DNA of 64,000 nt. It comes from Nonomuraea thailandensis. Lineage in GTDB: Bacteria; Actinomycetota; Actinomycetes; Streptosporangiales; Streptosporangiaceae. Positions 42,736 to 51,377 of this stretch are shown piece after piece. The notes under the pieces are model-generated. The model had not been told where the DNA came from. It saw only the letters and a program-made list of their open reading frames with translations, and did not search any database. The position numbers and the translations under genes are program-made. The stretch covers positions 9,150,501 through 9,214,500 of the forward strand of contig NZ_JAMZEB010000002.1 of the NCBI RefSeq assembly GCF_024172165.1. The letters are read 5' to 3'. Each line of letters starts with the position of its first letter. Position 1 is the first letter of the stretch.

Positions 42736-43770
42736 ATGCAGATGCTCCGGCCCCTGCACGCGCTTCCCAAGGCCCACCTTCACCTGCACTTCACCGGCTC
42801 GATGCGGCACTCGACGCTGATCGAGCTGGCCAGGGAGCAGGGGCTGACCCTTCCCGACGCGCTGGAGCAGGACTGGCCGCCCAAGCTGCGGGCGACGGAC
42901 GAGCGGGGCTGGTTCAGGTTCCAGCGGTTGTACGACATCGCCCGGTCCGTACTGACCCGCCCGGAATACGTCTACCGGCTGATGCGGGAGACCGCGGAGG
43001 ACGAGGCGGCGGCCGGATCCCGGTGGCTGGAGATCCAGGTGGACCCCTCGGGGTACGCGCAGCGCTTCGGCGGCCTGACGGCCACGCTGGAGCTGATGCT
43101 GGACGCGGTGGAGCAGGCCGCGCGGCACGCGGGCATCGGGATCGTGGTGATCGTCGCGGCCAACCGCACCCGCCACCCGCTCGACGCCAACACCCTGGCC
43201 CGGCTGGCCACCCAGTACGTCGGCAAGGGAGTGGTCGGCTTCGGCCTGTCCAACGACGAGCGGCGCGGCGCGGCCAGGGACTTCGAGCGGGCGTTCAGGA
43301 TCGCCAAGCGGGGCGGGCTGCTGGCGGTGCCGCACGGGGGCGAGCTGCTGGGGCCGCGCAGCGTGGCGCAGTGCGTGGACGACCTGGGAGCCGACCGGGT
43401 CGGGCACGGGGTGCGGGCGGCCGAGGACGACTGGCTGATGCAGCGCCTGGCCGACCGGCAGATCTGCTGCGAGGTCTGCCCCACCTCGAACGTGGGTCTG
43501 GGCGTGGCCGAGAACGCGGCGGACGTGCCGGTGCGGCGGCTGTTCGACGCGGGGGTGCCGATCGCGCTCGGGTCCGACGACCCGTTGCTGTTCGGCACGC
43601 GGCTGTTGCGGCAGTACGAGCTGGCCAGGGACGTGTACGGGTTCAGCGACGCGGAGGTGGCGGAGCTGGCGCGGCAGTCCGTGCGGTCGTCCACCGCCCC
43701 CGAGTCGGTGCGCAAGGAGCTGCTGAAGGGCGTGGACGACTGGCTCACCCGGCCGCTCTCACTCCAGTGA
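42736..43770 (+). CDS. add: Adenosine deaminase family protein
   Basis: 344 aa from the ATG at 42736 (MQMLRPLHALPKAHLHLHF). Zinc amidohydrolase motifs: HLHLHFTGSM (metal His pair), VPHGGELLG, DRVGHGVRA and ALGSDDPLLFG. It converts adenosine to inosine in purine salvage; some family members prefer related bases, so specificity is inferred. No good ribosome site is seen. The 3' end overlaps a convergent gene by 12 nt. Confidence 0.9.
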   Translation: MQMLRPLHALPKAHLHLHFTGSMRHSTLIELAREQGLTLPDALEQDWPPKLRATDERGWFRFQRLYDIARSVLTRPEYVYRLMRETAEDEAAAGSRWLEIQVDPSGYAQRFGGLTATLELMLDAVEQAARHAGIGIVVIVAANRTRHPLDANTLARLATQYVGKGVVGFGLSNDERRGAARDFERAFRIAKRGGLLAVPHGGELLGPRSVAQCVDDLGADRVGHGVRAAEDDWLMQRLADRQICCEVCPTSNVGLGVAENAADVPVRRLFDAGVPIALGSDDPLLFGTRLLRQYELARDVYGFSDAEVAELARQSVRSSTAPESVRKELLKGVDDWLTRPLSLQ

Positions 43771-44652
43771 CGAGGCGATGCGGACGGCCTCCTCCATGCT
43801 CTTCGCTCCCTCCAGGCGGTGGTTGAGGCCGTCCTGCTGCCAGATGAGCGTGGCGGCGGCCTGGCGGAGCGGGATCCGGGTGCCGTCCTCGCGGGTGAGG
43901 TAGCCGAGGGGGTGCTCGCCGGGGATCCACCAGGCTTCGCGGCCGTTCACCCGGGTGTACTCGGGGCTGGGCGGGCCCAGCTTCTTGAAGAAGAACGGGG
44001 ACACGGTGCCGTCGAACTGGTCGAGCCTGATGCCGCCCGGCCAGAACATCGACACCAGCCTGCCGTCGTCGGCCACCGTGACGCGTTGCGGGTCGCCGAG
44101 CGCCGCCGGGGCCCGCACCTGGAACCTGGCCCGGCCCGGGACGTCCGACGGGGGGACCTGGTGCTCGCCCGGGAGGGTGGCCGTGGTGGTGACGGGCGGG
44201 GGCGCGGTCGGGCCGACCTCGATCTCGATGCCGGCCAAGCGCAGGATCTGCGTCACGGCGGCGCGGCCCTGCGGGGTGGCGGCCGTCACGGTGATCACGA
44301 CGACGACCACGGCCGCCACGATCGCCCACCTCGCCCGGCGGCGACGCCGCGCCGGCGCCCGGGAGTCCCTGCGGCCGGGCGGCCTGACGGGACCGGTGAC
44401 CGGCCCGTGCGCCGGATCCGGCCCGCCGGCGTGGTGCGGGTCGTCTGAGGGCTGGACGGGTTGGTCGGGGCGGGCACGGACGGCGTCGTGGGAGTCGGCA
44501 GGGGCCTCGGCGGGCTGTTCGAGGCGGGCGCGGACGGCGGCGGCCAGCTCCGACGGTGGCGGCGGGCCGGGGACGTCGAGGAGGTTGCCGAGGGCCGTCA
44601 GCTCGGCCTCGATGTCGTCGAAGGGCTCGTCCGGGTGCTCACGCGAGCTCAT
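43759..44652 (-). CDS. Membrane-anchored protein paired with ECF sigma (putative anti-sigma)
   Basis: 297 aa. A cytoplasmic N-terminus of about 110 residues (SSREHPDEPFDDIEAELTAL, then Pro/Asp-rich) precedes one helix (RWAIVAAVVVVVITVTAA) and an exported domain ending ATLIWQQDGLNHRLEGA, like the cluster proteins at 40395-42288. The start overlaps the sigma gene by 14 nt, typical of sigma/anti-sigma pairs. No HxxxCxxC zinc motif is seen, so the anti-sigma role is inference. Confidence 0.72.
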   Translation of the reverse strand: MSSREHPDEPFDDIEAELTALGNLLDVPGPPPPSELAAAVRARLEQPAEAPADSHDAVRARPDQPVQPSDDPHHAGGPDPAHGPVTGPVRPPGRRDSRAPARRRRRARWAIVAAVVVVVITVTAATPQGRAAVTQILRLAGIEIEVGPTAPPPVTTTATLPGEHQVPPSDVPGRARFQVRAPAALGDPQRVTVADDGRLVSMFWPGGIRLDQFDGTVSPFFFKKLGPPSPEYTRVNGREAWWIPGEHPLGYLTREDGTRIPLRQAAATLIWQQDGLNHRLEGAKSMEEAVRIASSLE

Positions 44653-45178
44653 CCCCCACCTCCTCCCTCAGCCGGGCCAGCCCCCGATGGGTGCTGGACT
44701 TGACGGTGCCGACGGGCCAGTCGAGCACCTGGGCGGTCTCCGCCTCGCTCAGTTGTAAGAAGTACCGGCACACGACCGCCTGACGTTCCCGCTCCGGCAG
44801 CCCCCGTACGGCGGCCAGCAGCCGCGAGCGCCGGTCACCGGCGACGGCGGCGCCCTCCGGGTCCTCGGGCACCCGCGTGTCGGCGGTGCCCACGAGCCGC
44901 AGTTCGAGCGAGGAGCGGCGGCCGCGCGAGCGGGTCAGGTTGTGGGTCTCGTTGGCGACGATGCGCAGCAGCCACGGCCGGAAGGGCGCGTCCCTGCGGA
45001 AGCCGGACAGGTGCCGGAACGCCTTGACGAACGCCTCCTGCACCACGTCCTCCGCCTCGTCACCGGCGCCGAGCATGAAGGCGGTCCGGTGGGCGAGCGC
45101 GCTGTAGCGGGCGACCAGCACCTCGTAGGCCGCCAGGTCACCTTCGAGCGAGCGGGCGATCGCCTCGTCGTCGTCCAT
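44639..45178 (-). CDS. ECF sigma-70 factor
   Basis: 179 aa, complete. Region 2: EVLVARYSALAHRTAFMLG, EAEDVVQEAFVKAFRHL, FRPWLLRIVANETHN. Region 4: LPERERQAVVCRYFLQLSEAETAQVLDWPVGTVKSSTHRGLARL. It is followed by an overlapping membrane protein that probably controls it. Compare the broken sigma gene 2 kb away. Confidence 0.93.
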   Translation of the reverse strand: MDDDEAIARSLEGDLAAYEVLVARYSALAHRTAFMLGAGDEAEDVVQEAFVKAFRHLSGFRRDAPFRPWLLRIVANETHNLTRSRGRRSSLELRLVGTADTRVPEDPEGAAVAGDRRSRLLAAVRGLPERERQAVVCRYFLQLSEAETAQVLDWPVGTVKSSTHRGLARLREEVGDELA

Positions 45179-45302
45179 GGCGAGTCAGATTCCACCGCAA
45201 ACAGGTCACGTGCGGAAGGGCGATCCGCAGATCGTGTCATCCTGGTGACTGTCCAGGGCATTAGACTCGGGCAATCCATGAGCCCCTTGAAGGAACGGGA
45301 TT

Positions 45303-46043
45303 ATGTCTTCTGGGTATGACCGTGTAGTGCAACCCGCGGCCGGTGACGAGGCCCTGGAGAACCACCTGGGTGGGGACGAGGCCAAGAACTATCGGCAGTA
45401 CGAGTTCGACATGGTCGCCCCGCATGTCGGCCGCTCGATGCTGGAGATCGGCTCGGGGCTGGGCCACTTCGCCGAGCAGTTCCTGCCGCGCCTCGACCGG
45501 CTCGTGGTGAGCGACTTCGACCCCTACTGCGTCGAGCAGCTCGACAAGCGCTTCGCCGACCGCGACGACATCAGCGTCCTGCAGTTCGGCCTGCCGACGG
45601 ACATCCCGCTCGAGGACAAGGTCGACACGGTCGTCATGATGAACGTGCTGGAGCACATCGAGGACGACGCGGAGGCGCTGCGCTCGCTGGCGCGGGTGAC
45701 GCTGCCCGGCGGCCGGATCATCATCTGGGTGCCCGGCTACATGCAGCTCTACGGCGACTTCGACCGCAAGGTGGGCCACGTCCAGCGCTACACGCCGAAG
45801 ACGCTGAGCACGACGGTCGCCAGGGCGGGGCTCGACATCGAGGTGCTCAAGCCGATCAACTTCCTGGGCGGCATCGCCTGGTGGGCGGCCGTGCGCCGGG
45901 GCGGCGTGGGCTACCCCGACCCGCGCCTGGTCAAGATCTACGACCGCACGGTGGTGCCCATGACCAGGCTCATCGAGCGGTTCATCACGCCGCCGTTCGG
46001 CCAGACCGTGTTCTGCGTGGCGCGCGTTCCGCAGGAGCGATGA
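45303..46043 (+). CDS. Class I SAM-dependent methyltransferase
   Basis: 246 aa. Motif I is MLEIGSGLGHFAEQF (about 48-62), then VVSDFDPYCVEQLDKRF and VVMMNVLEHIEDD (motif IV region); methyltransf_11/23-like. The C-terminal part has WWAAVRRGGVGYPDPRLVKIYDRTVVP, a pattern seen in enzymes next to glycan genes. Substrate unknown. The start has AAGGAACGG upstream. Confidence 0.88.
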   Translation: MSSGYDRVVQPAAGDEALENHLGGDEAKNYRQYEFDMVAPHVGRSMLEIGSGLGHFAEQFLPRLDRLVVSDFDPYCVEQLDKRFADRDDISVLQFGLPTDIPLEDKVDTVVMMNVLEHIEDDAEALRSLARVTLPGGRIIIWVPGYMQLYGDFDRKVGHVQRYTPKTLSTTVARAGLDIEVLKPINFLGGIAWWAAVRRGGVGYPDPRLVKIYDRTVVPMTRLIERFITPPFGQTVFCVARVPQER

Positions 46044-46087
46044 CACGCCGGGGCCGCCCCGGAGGATGGTGAGGCGGCCCGGGCGGG

Positions 46088-46981
46088 CTACTTGATGGAG
46101 CCGGCGGTCAGACCGCCGACCACCTTCCGCTCGATCAGGGCGAACAGGATGATCACCGGGATGGTGGCGATCACCGAGCCGGCGAACAGGTTCTGCCAGT
46201 CCACCTGGTACTGCCCGATGAACGAGTTGAGCGCCACGGGGAGCGGCTGGTTCTCGGTCGTGGTGGTGAGCGTCAGAGCGACCACGAACTCGTTCCACGC
46301 GGCGATGAACGTGAAGATCAGCGCGGTGATGACGCCGGGCATGGCCAGCGGCAGCGTGATCCTGAACAGCGCGCCGAAGCGCCCGTTCCCGTCGATGAAG
46401 GCGGCCTCCTCCAGCTCGCGCGGGATGGAGGAGAAGTACGCGTTCAGGATCCACACGGCGAAGGCCAGGTTGAACCCGCCGTTGACGAGGATCAGCGACC
46501 AGACCGAGTCCACCAGCCCGAACTGGAAGAACTCCCGGTAGATGCCGACCACCATGGCGGTGGGCTGGAACATCTGCGTGATCAGCACGAGGATCAGGAA
46601 CGCGGTGCGGCCGCGGAAGTTGTGCCGCGCCGAGTAGTACGCGGCGGGCAGCGCGACCAGCAGCACGAGCAACGTCGAGCCGGCCGCCACCTTGATCGTC
46701 ACCCACAGGTTCCCGGCCAGGCCACTGCCCCAGAAGTCGGTGAGGTTCGACCACACCCACTCATCGGGCCAGAACGTCACGTCGCGCAGCGATTCCTGGG
46801 AGCGCAGCGAGGTCAGCAGCATGACCACGTACGGGAACAGGAACAGCAACGCCACGACGTACGCGGTGGCCGCGATGAGCACGGTCTTGAGCCGGGGCAT
46901 GGCGCGGCGCGCGGCGCTGCGGCGGGCGCGGGCGTGGTGGTGATGGGGCTGGGCCTGCGCCGGCATGGTCTTGACGGCCAT
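46088..46981 (-). CDS. Sugar ABC transporter permease (MalG-type)
   Basis: 297 aa, six membrane helices. The start ATG overlaps the stop of the partner permease by one base. The EAA loop reads ELEEAAFIDGNGRFGALFRITLPLAMPG. It has a His-rich N-terminus (HHHHARARR). It is the last gene of a binding-protein/permease/permease operon without its own ATPase, so a shared MsiK-type ATPase is likely. Confidence 0.93.
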   Translation of the reverse strand: MAVKTMPAQAQPHHHHARARRSAARRAMPRLKTVLIAATAYVVALLFLFPYVVMLLTSLRSQESLRDVTFWPDEWVWSNLTDFWGSGLAGNLWVTIKVAAGSTLLVLLVALPAAYYSARHNFRGRTAFLILVLITQMFQPTAMVVGIYREFFQFGLVDSVWSLILVNGGFNLAFAVWILNAYFSSIPRELEEAAFIDGNGRFGALFRITLPLAMPGVITALIFTFIAAWNEFVVALTLTTTTENQPLPVALNSFIGQYQVDWQNLFAGSVIATIPVIILFALIERKVVGGLTAGSIK

Positions 46982-47898
46982 CAGGCCACCTCCTTGTTCC
47001 ACCGCGACACCTTCAGGAAGATGACCGTGAGCACGATCACCATGCCGAAGTTGACGACGGACATGGCGGCCGATTCGCCGATGTCGGAGCCCTTGAGGAT
47101 GTACATGAGGATGGTCGAGGTGGCCGTCGAGTAGCCCGGCTGCCCGTGGGTCATGGCCCAGATGATCGGGAAGCTGTTGAAGACGTTCATGACGTTGATC
47201 AGGGCCGCCACGGTGAGCGCGGGGCGCAGCAGCGGCAGCGTGATCGACCAGTACGTCCGCAGGCGTCCGGCTCCGTCCATCCTGGCGGCCTCGTACACGT
47301 CGGCGGGGATGGTGGCGAGCCCGGCGAGCAGCGCGTACGTGGTGAACGGCACCGACACGAAGACGGCGACGAACACCAGCCACGGCATGGCGGTGGAGGC
47401 GTCACCGAGCTGGTCGGCGGCGGCGCCGCCCATCGCGTCGATGAGCCCGAGCTTGAGGCGGATCTGGTTGATCACGCCGACCTCGGGATCGAGCATCCAC
47501 TTGAAGATGATCGCGGTCATCAGCACCGACGCGGCCCACGGCGCGATGAGCGCCCAGCGGGCCAGCTTGCGCCCCGGGAAGCGCTGGTTGAAGAGCTGGG
47601 CCAGGGCCAGCGAGATCAGCACGGTGAGCGCGACGACCGCGATCACCCAGATCACGCTGCGGACCATGACGTCGGCGAAGTCCTTCTCGGCGAAGAGCTT
47701 CTCGTAGTTGGCGAACCCCGCCGAGCCGCGCACCACGCCCAGCCGGCTGATCTCCAGGAACGACGACCTGATCATCTCGACCACGGGCCAGAGCACGACC
47801 AGGACGATCAGCACGATGGCGGGCCCGACCCAGGCCAGGGGTTCGAGGGCGCGCAGACCCCGCTTGGCGCGGGGCTTCTTCACATCCAGCGTTGTCAC
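46981..47898 (-). CDS. Sugar ABC transporter permease (MalF-type)
   Basis: 305 aa from a GTG start. Six helices; the EAA loop is DVYEAARMDGAGRLRTYWSITLPLLRP. It heterodimerises with the downstream permease. It is 64 nt after the binding-protein gene. Confidence 0.93.
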   Translation of the reverse strand: MTTLDVKKPRAKRGLRALEPLAWVGPAIVLIVLVVLWPVVEMIRSSFLEISRLGVVRGSAGFANYEKLFAEKDFADVMVRSVIWVIAVVALTVLISLALAQLFNQRFPGRKLARWALIAPWAASVLMTAIIFKWMLDPEVGVINQIRLKLGLIDAMGGAAADQLGDASTAMPWLVFVAVFVSVPFTTYALLAGLATIPADVYEAARMDGAGRLRTYWSITLPLLRPALTVAALINVMNVFNSFPIIWAMTHGQPGYSTATSTILMYILKGSDIGESAAMSVVNFGMVIVLTVIFLKVSRWNKEVA

Positions 47899-47962
47899 TC
47901 AAGCACCTTTCGCAAGGACGGTACGGCCGGCGGACGGCCGGCCGTACCGCGGTCCCGCTGGA

Positions 47963-49228
47963 TCAGCCGGCCGCTTCCGCGGTCTTCTGCAGCTCACCGA
48001 GGACCTTGGCCGGGTCGTCCTTGACGGCCCCGCCGATGGTCTGCTTGATCGCCGGGTTCAGGGTGGCCCACTTGGGGTCCTGGAAGGGGTAGAAGCTGGC
48101 GTTGGGCAGGGCGTCGAGGAACGGCTTGAGCTTCTCGTCGCCGGACAGCTTCTGGATGCCGCCGTTGGTGACGGGCAGCAGCTTGTAGGTGTCGGAGATC
48201 TTCTGGGCGGCGGCGCCGGTGTAGAAGAAGTCGAAGAACTTCTTGATCTCGGCGGCGTGGCCGTTCTTGTTGAACGCCATGATCCAGTCCATGACGCCGA
48301 GCGTGGTGTCGAGCGGGCCGGCCTTGCCGGGGATGGGCGCGACGCCGTAGTTCTTCAGGCCGGCCGCGTCGAAGATCGGGATGGACATGGGGCCGCCGTT
48401 GACCATGCCGACCTTGCCGGCGCCGAAGTCCTCCCAGACCGTCTTGCGGTCCTTGGTGCCCGGGTTGGGGGTGGTCAGGCCGGCGTCGACCAGGCCCTTC
48501 ATGTACGTGAAGGTCTCGACGTTCTGGGCCGAGTTGATCGCCCACTTGCCGGAGGCGTCCTTGTAGCCGCCGCCGTTGCCGAGCATCCACAGGAACGACT
48601 CCGCCTGGGCCTCCTCCTGGCCGAGGGGCAGGCCGAACGGCTGGGTCACGCCCTTGGCCTTCAGCTTCTCGGCGGCGGCCTTGAGCTCGTCCCACGTCTT
48701 CGGCGGCTCGGCGATGCCGGCCTGCTCGAACAGGTCCTTGTTGTAGAACAGGGCGCGGGCGGAGGAGACGAACGGGATGCCGTACGCGGTGCCGTCCACC
48801 TTGCCGAACTCGGCGAACTTCTGCAGCATGTCACCGGAGACGTTCGGGGACAGGACCTCGTCCACCTTGTGGAGCAGGCCGTCCTCGACGAAGCCGGAGT
48901 AGTCGCCGGTCTGCAGGATGTCCGGGACCTGCCCGTTCTGCACCATGGTGGCGACCTGCTTGTCGATGTCGTTCCAGTTGATGACCTGGACCTCGACCTT
49001 GATGTTCGGGTTGGCCTTGGTGAACTCGTCGGTGACGCCCTTCCAGAACGTCTCGCCGGAGTTCGGCTTGCCGGGGCCGTCGCCGTAGTCGGCGGCGACC
49101 ATCTTCAGCGTGACCTGGCCGTCGCCGGCCGCCTGGGTGTCGCCTCCGCCACCGGAGCCGCCAGAACCGCAACTGGACAGGACCAGCATCGTGGCAAGGC
49201 CGAGAGCGGCGCCGCCCACAAGCTTCAT
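47963..49228 (-). CDS. Sugar-binding lipoprotein of the ABC importer
   Basis: 421 aa from the ATG at 49228 (a GTG at 49234 is possible). The lipobox LSSCG is followed by a Gly/Ser linker. It is a family-1 solute-binding protein: FTKANPNIKVEVQVINWNDIDKQV, MVQNGQVPDILQTGDYSGF, ALFYNKDLFEQAGI, and KTWDELKAAAEKLKAKG. The ligand is a carbohydrate; the upstream DasR-like sites suggest an aminosugar (GlcNAc or chito-oligosaccharide), which is inference. Confidence 0.92.
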   Translation of the reverse strand: MKLVGGAALGLATMLVLSSCGSGGSGGGGDTQAAGDGQVTLKMVAADYGDGPGKPNSGETFWKGVTDEFTKANPNIKVEVQVINWNDIDKQVATMVQNGQVPDILQTGDYSGFVEDGLLHKVDEVLSPNVSGDMLQKFAEFGKVDGTAYGIPFVSSARALFYNKDLFEQAGIAEPPKTWDELKAAAEKLKAKGVTQPFGLPLGQEEAQAESFLWMLGNGGGYKDASGKWAINSAQNVETFTYMKGLVDAGLTTPNPGTKDRKTVWEDFGAGKVGMVNGGPMSIPIFDAAGLKNYGVAPIPGKAGPLDTTLGVMDWIMAFNKNGHAAEIKKFFDFFYTGAAAQKISDTYKLLPVTNGGIQKLSGDEKLKPFLDALPNASFYPFQDPKWATLNPAIKQTIGGAVKDDPAKVLGELQKTAEAAG

Positions 49229-49266
49229 GTTCACCGGAGATACCGCCTTCTCGTCGGACGGGCCTT

Positions 49267-49282
49267 GCTGGTCCGTACCAGC
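49267..49282. promoter_or_regulatory. Weak dre-like inverted repeat near the binding-protein gene
   Basis: GCTGGT-CCGT-ACCAGC (6-4-6) lies 39 nt upstream of the binding-protein start. It keeps the outer TGGTC/ACCA of the DasR consensus but not the central TAGA, so it is only a weak match. Confidence 0.35.
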
Positions 49283-49330
49283 CAGCCGGACCCCGCCCAG
49301 GGGGATGAGCACGCGGGCCAGTGCATGGCC

Positions 49331-49346
49331 GCGTTTGCGCAAGCGT
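49331..49346. promoter_or_regulatory. LacI-family-like operator
   Basis: GCGTTTGCGCAAGCGT has the central TTGCGCAA palindrome common in LacI-family sugar regulator sites, with 12 of 14 central positions symmetrical. No regulator gene is adjacent, so the partner is unknown. Confidence 0.4.
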
Positions 49347-49363
49347 AAGCCGGAGTTCAGCAG

Positions 49364-49435
49364 CCGGTCTATACCGGCCTGTCTCGGTTTGGCAACACTC
49401 AGGCGGCGAGGACCGCACGACCGGTCTAGACCGGA
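49364..49435. promoter_or_regulatory. Pair of DasR-like (dre) palindromes
   Basis: CCGGTCTATACCGG (49364-49377) and CCGGTCTAGACCGG (49422-49435) are 58 bp apart. The DasR (GntR-family GlcNAc regulator) consensus is ACTGGTCTAGACCACT; both sites contain GGTCTAnACC. They lie upstream of the sugar importer. The second is 2 nt from the acyl-CoA dehydrogenase stop. Control by DasR is inference from the motif. Confidence 0.55.
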
Positions 49436-49437
49436 TG

Positions 49438-51309
49438 TCAGAGAATCTTGCGGCGGACGTTCTCCCCGCCCTCGGGGGCCCCGATCCACGGGCCCTCGAT
49501 CGACGGGTCGAGGATGCCCTCCTCGACGAAGGTGTAGCGGCCGTCGAGCACGTAGCCGGCCAGGCGTACGTCGTGGTTGTCGCTGTTGTCCCACAGGCGG
49601 TCGAACAGCGCGTCCACCCGGCGCCTGGACTGCTGGCAGAAGGTGTCGGCCAGCTCGTACGGCCGGCGCCCCAGGTCCTTGGAGTCCTCCTCGGCCTTGA
49701 GGCAGACGGCGGTCATCGCGTACAACTCGGCCCCGATGTCCACGATCCTGCCCAGGAACGACTGCTTGTGCTCCAGCCTGCCCTGCCAGCGGGACATGCC
49801 GTAGAAGGTGGACCTGGCCAGCTTCCTGCTGGTCCGCTCCACGAAGCGCAGGTGCCCGGCCAGCGGGCCGAAGTCGGCGTACGCGGTGGGCAGGTTGCCC
49901 GTGCCGGCCACCAGTGTGGGCAGCCACTTGGCGTAGAAGCGGCTGGCCCGGCGCAGGGCCTGGGCACGCTCCTGGCGGCTGGCCTCGGGGTTGATCAGCT
50001 CGCCGGCGGCGGACAGGTGCGCGTCCACCGCCTCCCGGGTGATCGCCAGCCGCATGATCTCGGAGGAGCCCTCGAAGATGCGGTTGATGCGGGAGTCGCG
50101 CAACATCTGCTCGGCGGGCACCCCGCGCTCGCCCCTGGCGGCCAGCGACTCGGCGGTCTCGTAGCCGCGCCCGCCGCGCATCTGCACCAGCTCGTCCAGC
50201 ACCTGGTACGACAGCTCCGAGGTGAACAGCTTGGCCAGCGCGGCCTCGATCCTGATGTCGTTGCGCCTGTCGTCGGCCAGGCGGGCGGTCAGCTCGCAGA
50301 CGGCCTCGACGGCGTACGCGGTGGCCACGATGAAGGCGACCTTGGTGGCCACGGCCTCGTGCAGGCCGACCTTGCGCCCCCACTGCACGCGCTCGTTGCC
50401 CCACTCGCGGGCGATCTTGACGGCCCACTTGGCGTTCCCGGCGCAGGTGGCGGGCAGCGACAGGCGGCCGGTGTTGAGCGTGGTGAGAGCGATGCGCAGC
50501 CCCTCGCCCTCCTTGCCGATGAGGTTCCGGGCGGGCACCCTGACCTGGGAGAACTCGGTGACGCCGTTCTCGATGCCGCGCAGCCCCATGAACGTGTTGC
50601 GTCGCTTGACCGTGATGCCCGGTGTGTCGGCCTCCACCACGAACGCGCTGATCTTCTTGCCGGTTCTGGCCATGACCACCAGCAGGTCGGCGATGACACC
50701 GTTCGTGGTCCACAGCTTGACGCCGTCCAGCACGTAGTCGTCGCCGTCACGCACGGCGGTGGTGGCCAGCCGCGCCGGGTCGGAGCCGACGTCGGGCTCG
50801 GTCAGCAGGAACGCCGAGATCTCCCCCGCCGCGCACCTGGGCAGGAACTCCCGCTTCTGCTCCTCGGTGCCGAACAGCTTGAGCGGCTGCGGCACCCCGA
50901 TCGACTGGTGCGCCGACAGCAGCGTGGCCAGCGCCGGGCAGTAGGAGCCGACGAGCATGAGGGCGCGGCAGTAGTACAGGTACGGCAGGCCCAGGCCGCC
51001 ATACTCCTCCTTGATCGTGATGCCGAACGCGCCGAGCTCCGCCAGCCCCTTCACCACGTCGTCGGGCACCTGGGCGGTCCGCTCGACGAGCGCCGGATCG
51101 ACGCGGGCGTCGAGGAAGCGGCGCACCGCCCTGACGAACTCCTCCCCCTTCTTGGTCGCCTCGTCGGGCGGCGCGGGCGCCGGATACACCAGGTCCATCC
51201 GGAAGTCGCCGAGGAAGAGCTGCTTGGCGAAGCTGGGGCGCGTCCACTCCTTCTCCCGCGCCTGCTCGCCGACCTGCCTGGACTCCGCGTACTTGGCGTG
51301 CTGGGTCAT
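49438..51309 (-). CDS. Acyl-CoA dehydrogenase (FadE / very-long-chain type)
   Basis: 623 aa, longer than the ~380-aa short-chain enzymes because of a ~200-residue C-terminal extension, as in VLCAD-like FadE proteins. FAD and substrate motifs: FLLTEPDVGSDPARLATTA, LDGVKLWTTNG, ISAFVVEADTPGITV, and LVQMRGGRGYETAE. RINRIFEGSSEIMRLAI is the late signature, with a Glu in the usual catalytic region. It performs the first oxidation step of beta-oxidation, passing electrons to ETF. Confidence 0.93.
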   Translation of the reverse strand: MTQHAKYAESRQVGEQAREKEWTRPSFAKQLFLGDFRMDLVYPAPAPPDEATKKGEEFVRAVRRFLDARVDPALVERTAQVPDDVVKGLAELGAFGITIKEEYGGLGLPYLYYCRALMLVGSYCPALATLLSAHQSIGVPQPLKLFGTEEQKREFLPRCAAGEISAFLLTEPDVGSDPARLATTAVRDGDDYVLDGVKLWTTNGVIADLLVVMARTGKKISAFVVEADTPGITVKRRNTFMGLRGIENGVTEFSQVRVPARNLIGKEGEGLRIALTTLNTGRLSLPATCAGNAKWAVKIAREWGNERVQWGRKVGLHEAVATKVAFIVATAYAVEAVCELTARLADDRRNDIRIEAALAKLFTSELSYQVLDELVQMRGGRGYETAESLAARGERGVPAEQMLRDSRINRIFEGSSEIMRLAITREAVDAHLSAAGELINPEASRQERAQALRRASRFYAKWLPTLVAGTGNLPTAYADFGPLAGHLRFVERTSRKLARSTFYGMSRWQGRLEHKQSFLGRIVDIGAELYAMTAVCLKAEEDSKDLGRRPYELADTFCQQSRRRVDALFDRLWDNSDNHDVRLAGYVLDGRYTFVEEGILDPSIEGPWIGAPEGGENVRRKIL

Positions 51310-51377
51310 GGCACCTCCCGACGTCGCGCCGTCTGATGCTCATGTGTACTGCCCGCCTGACGGCGCCCTGTCGCCGT

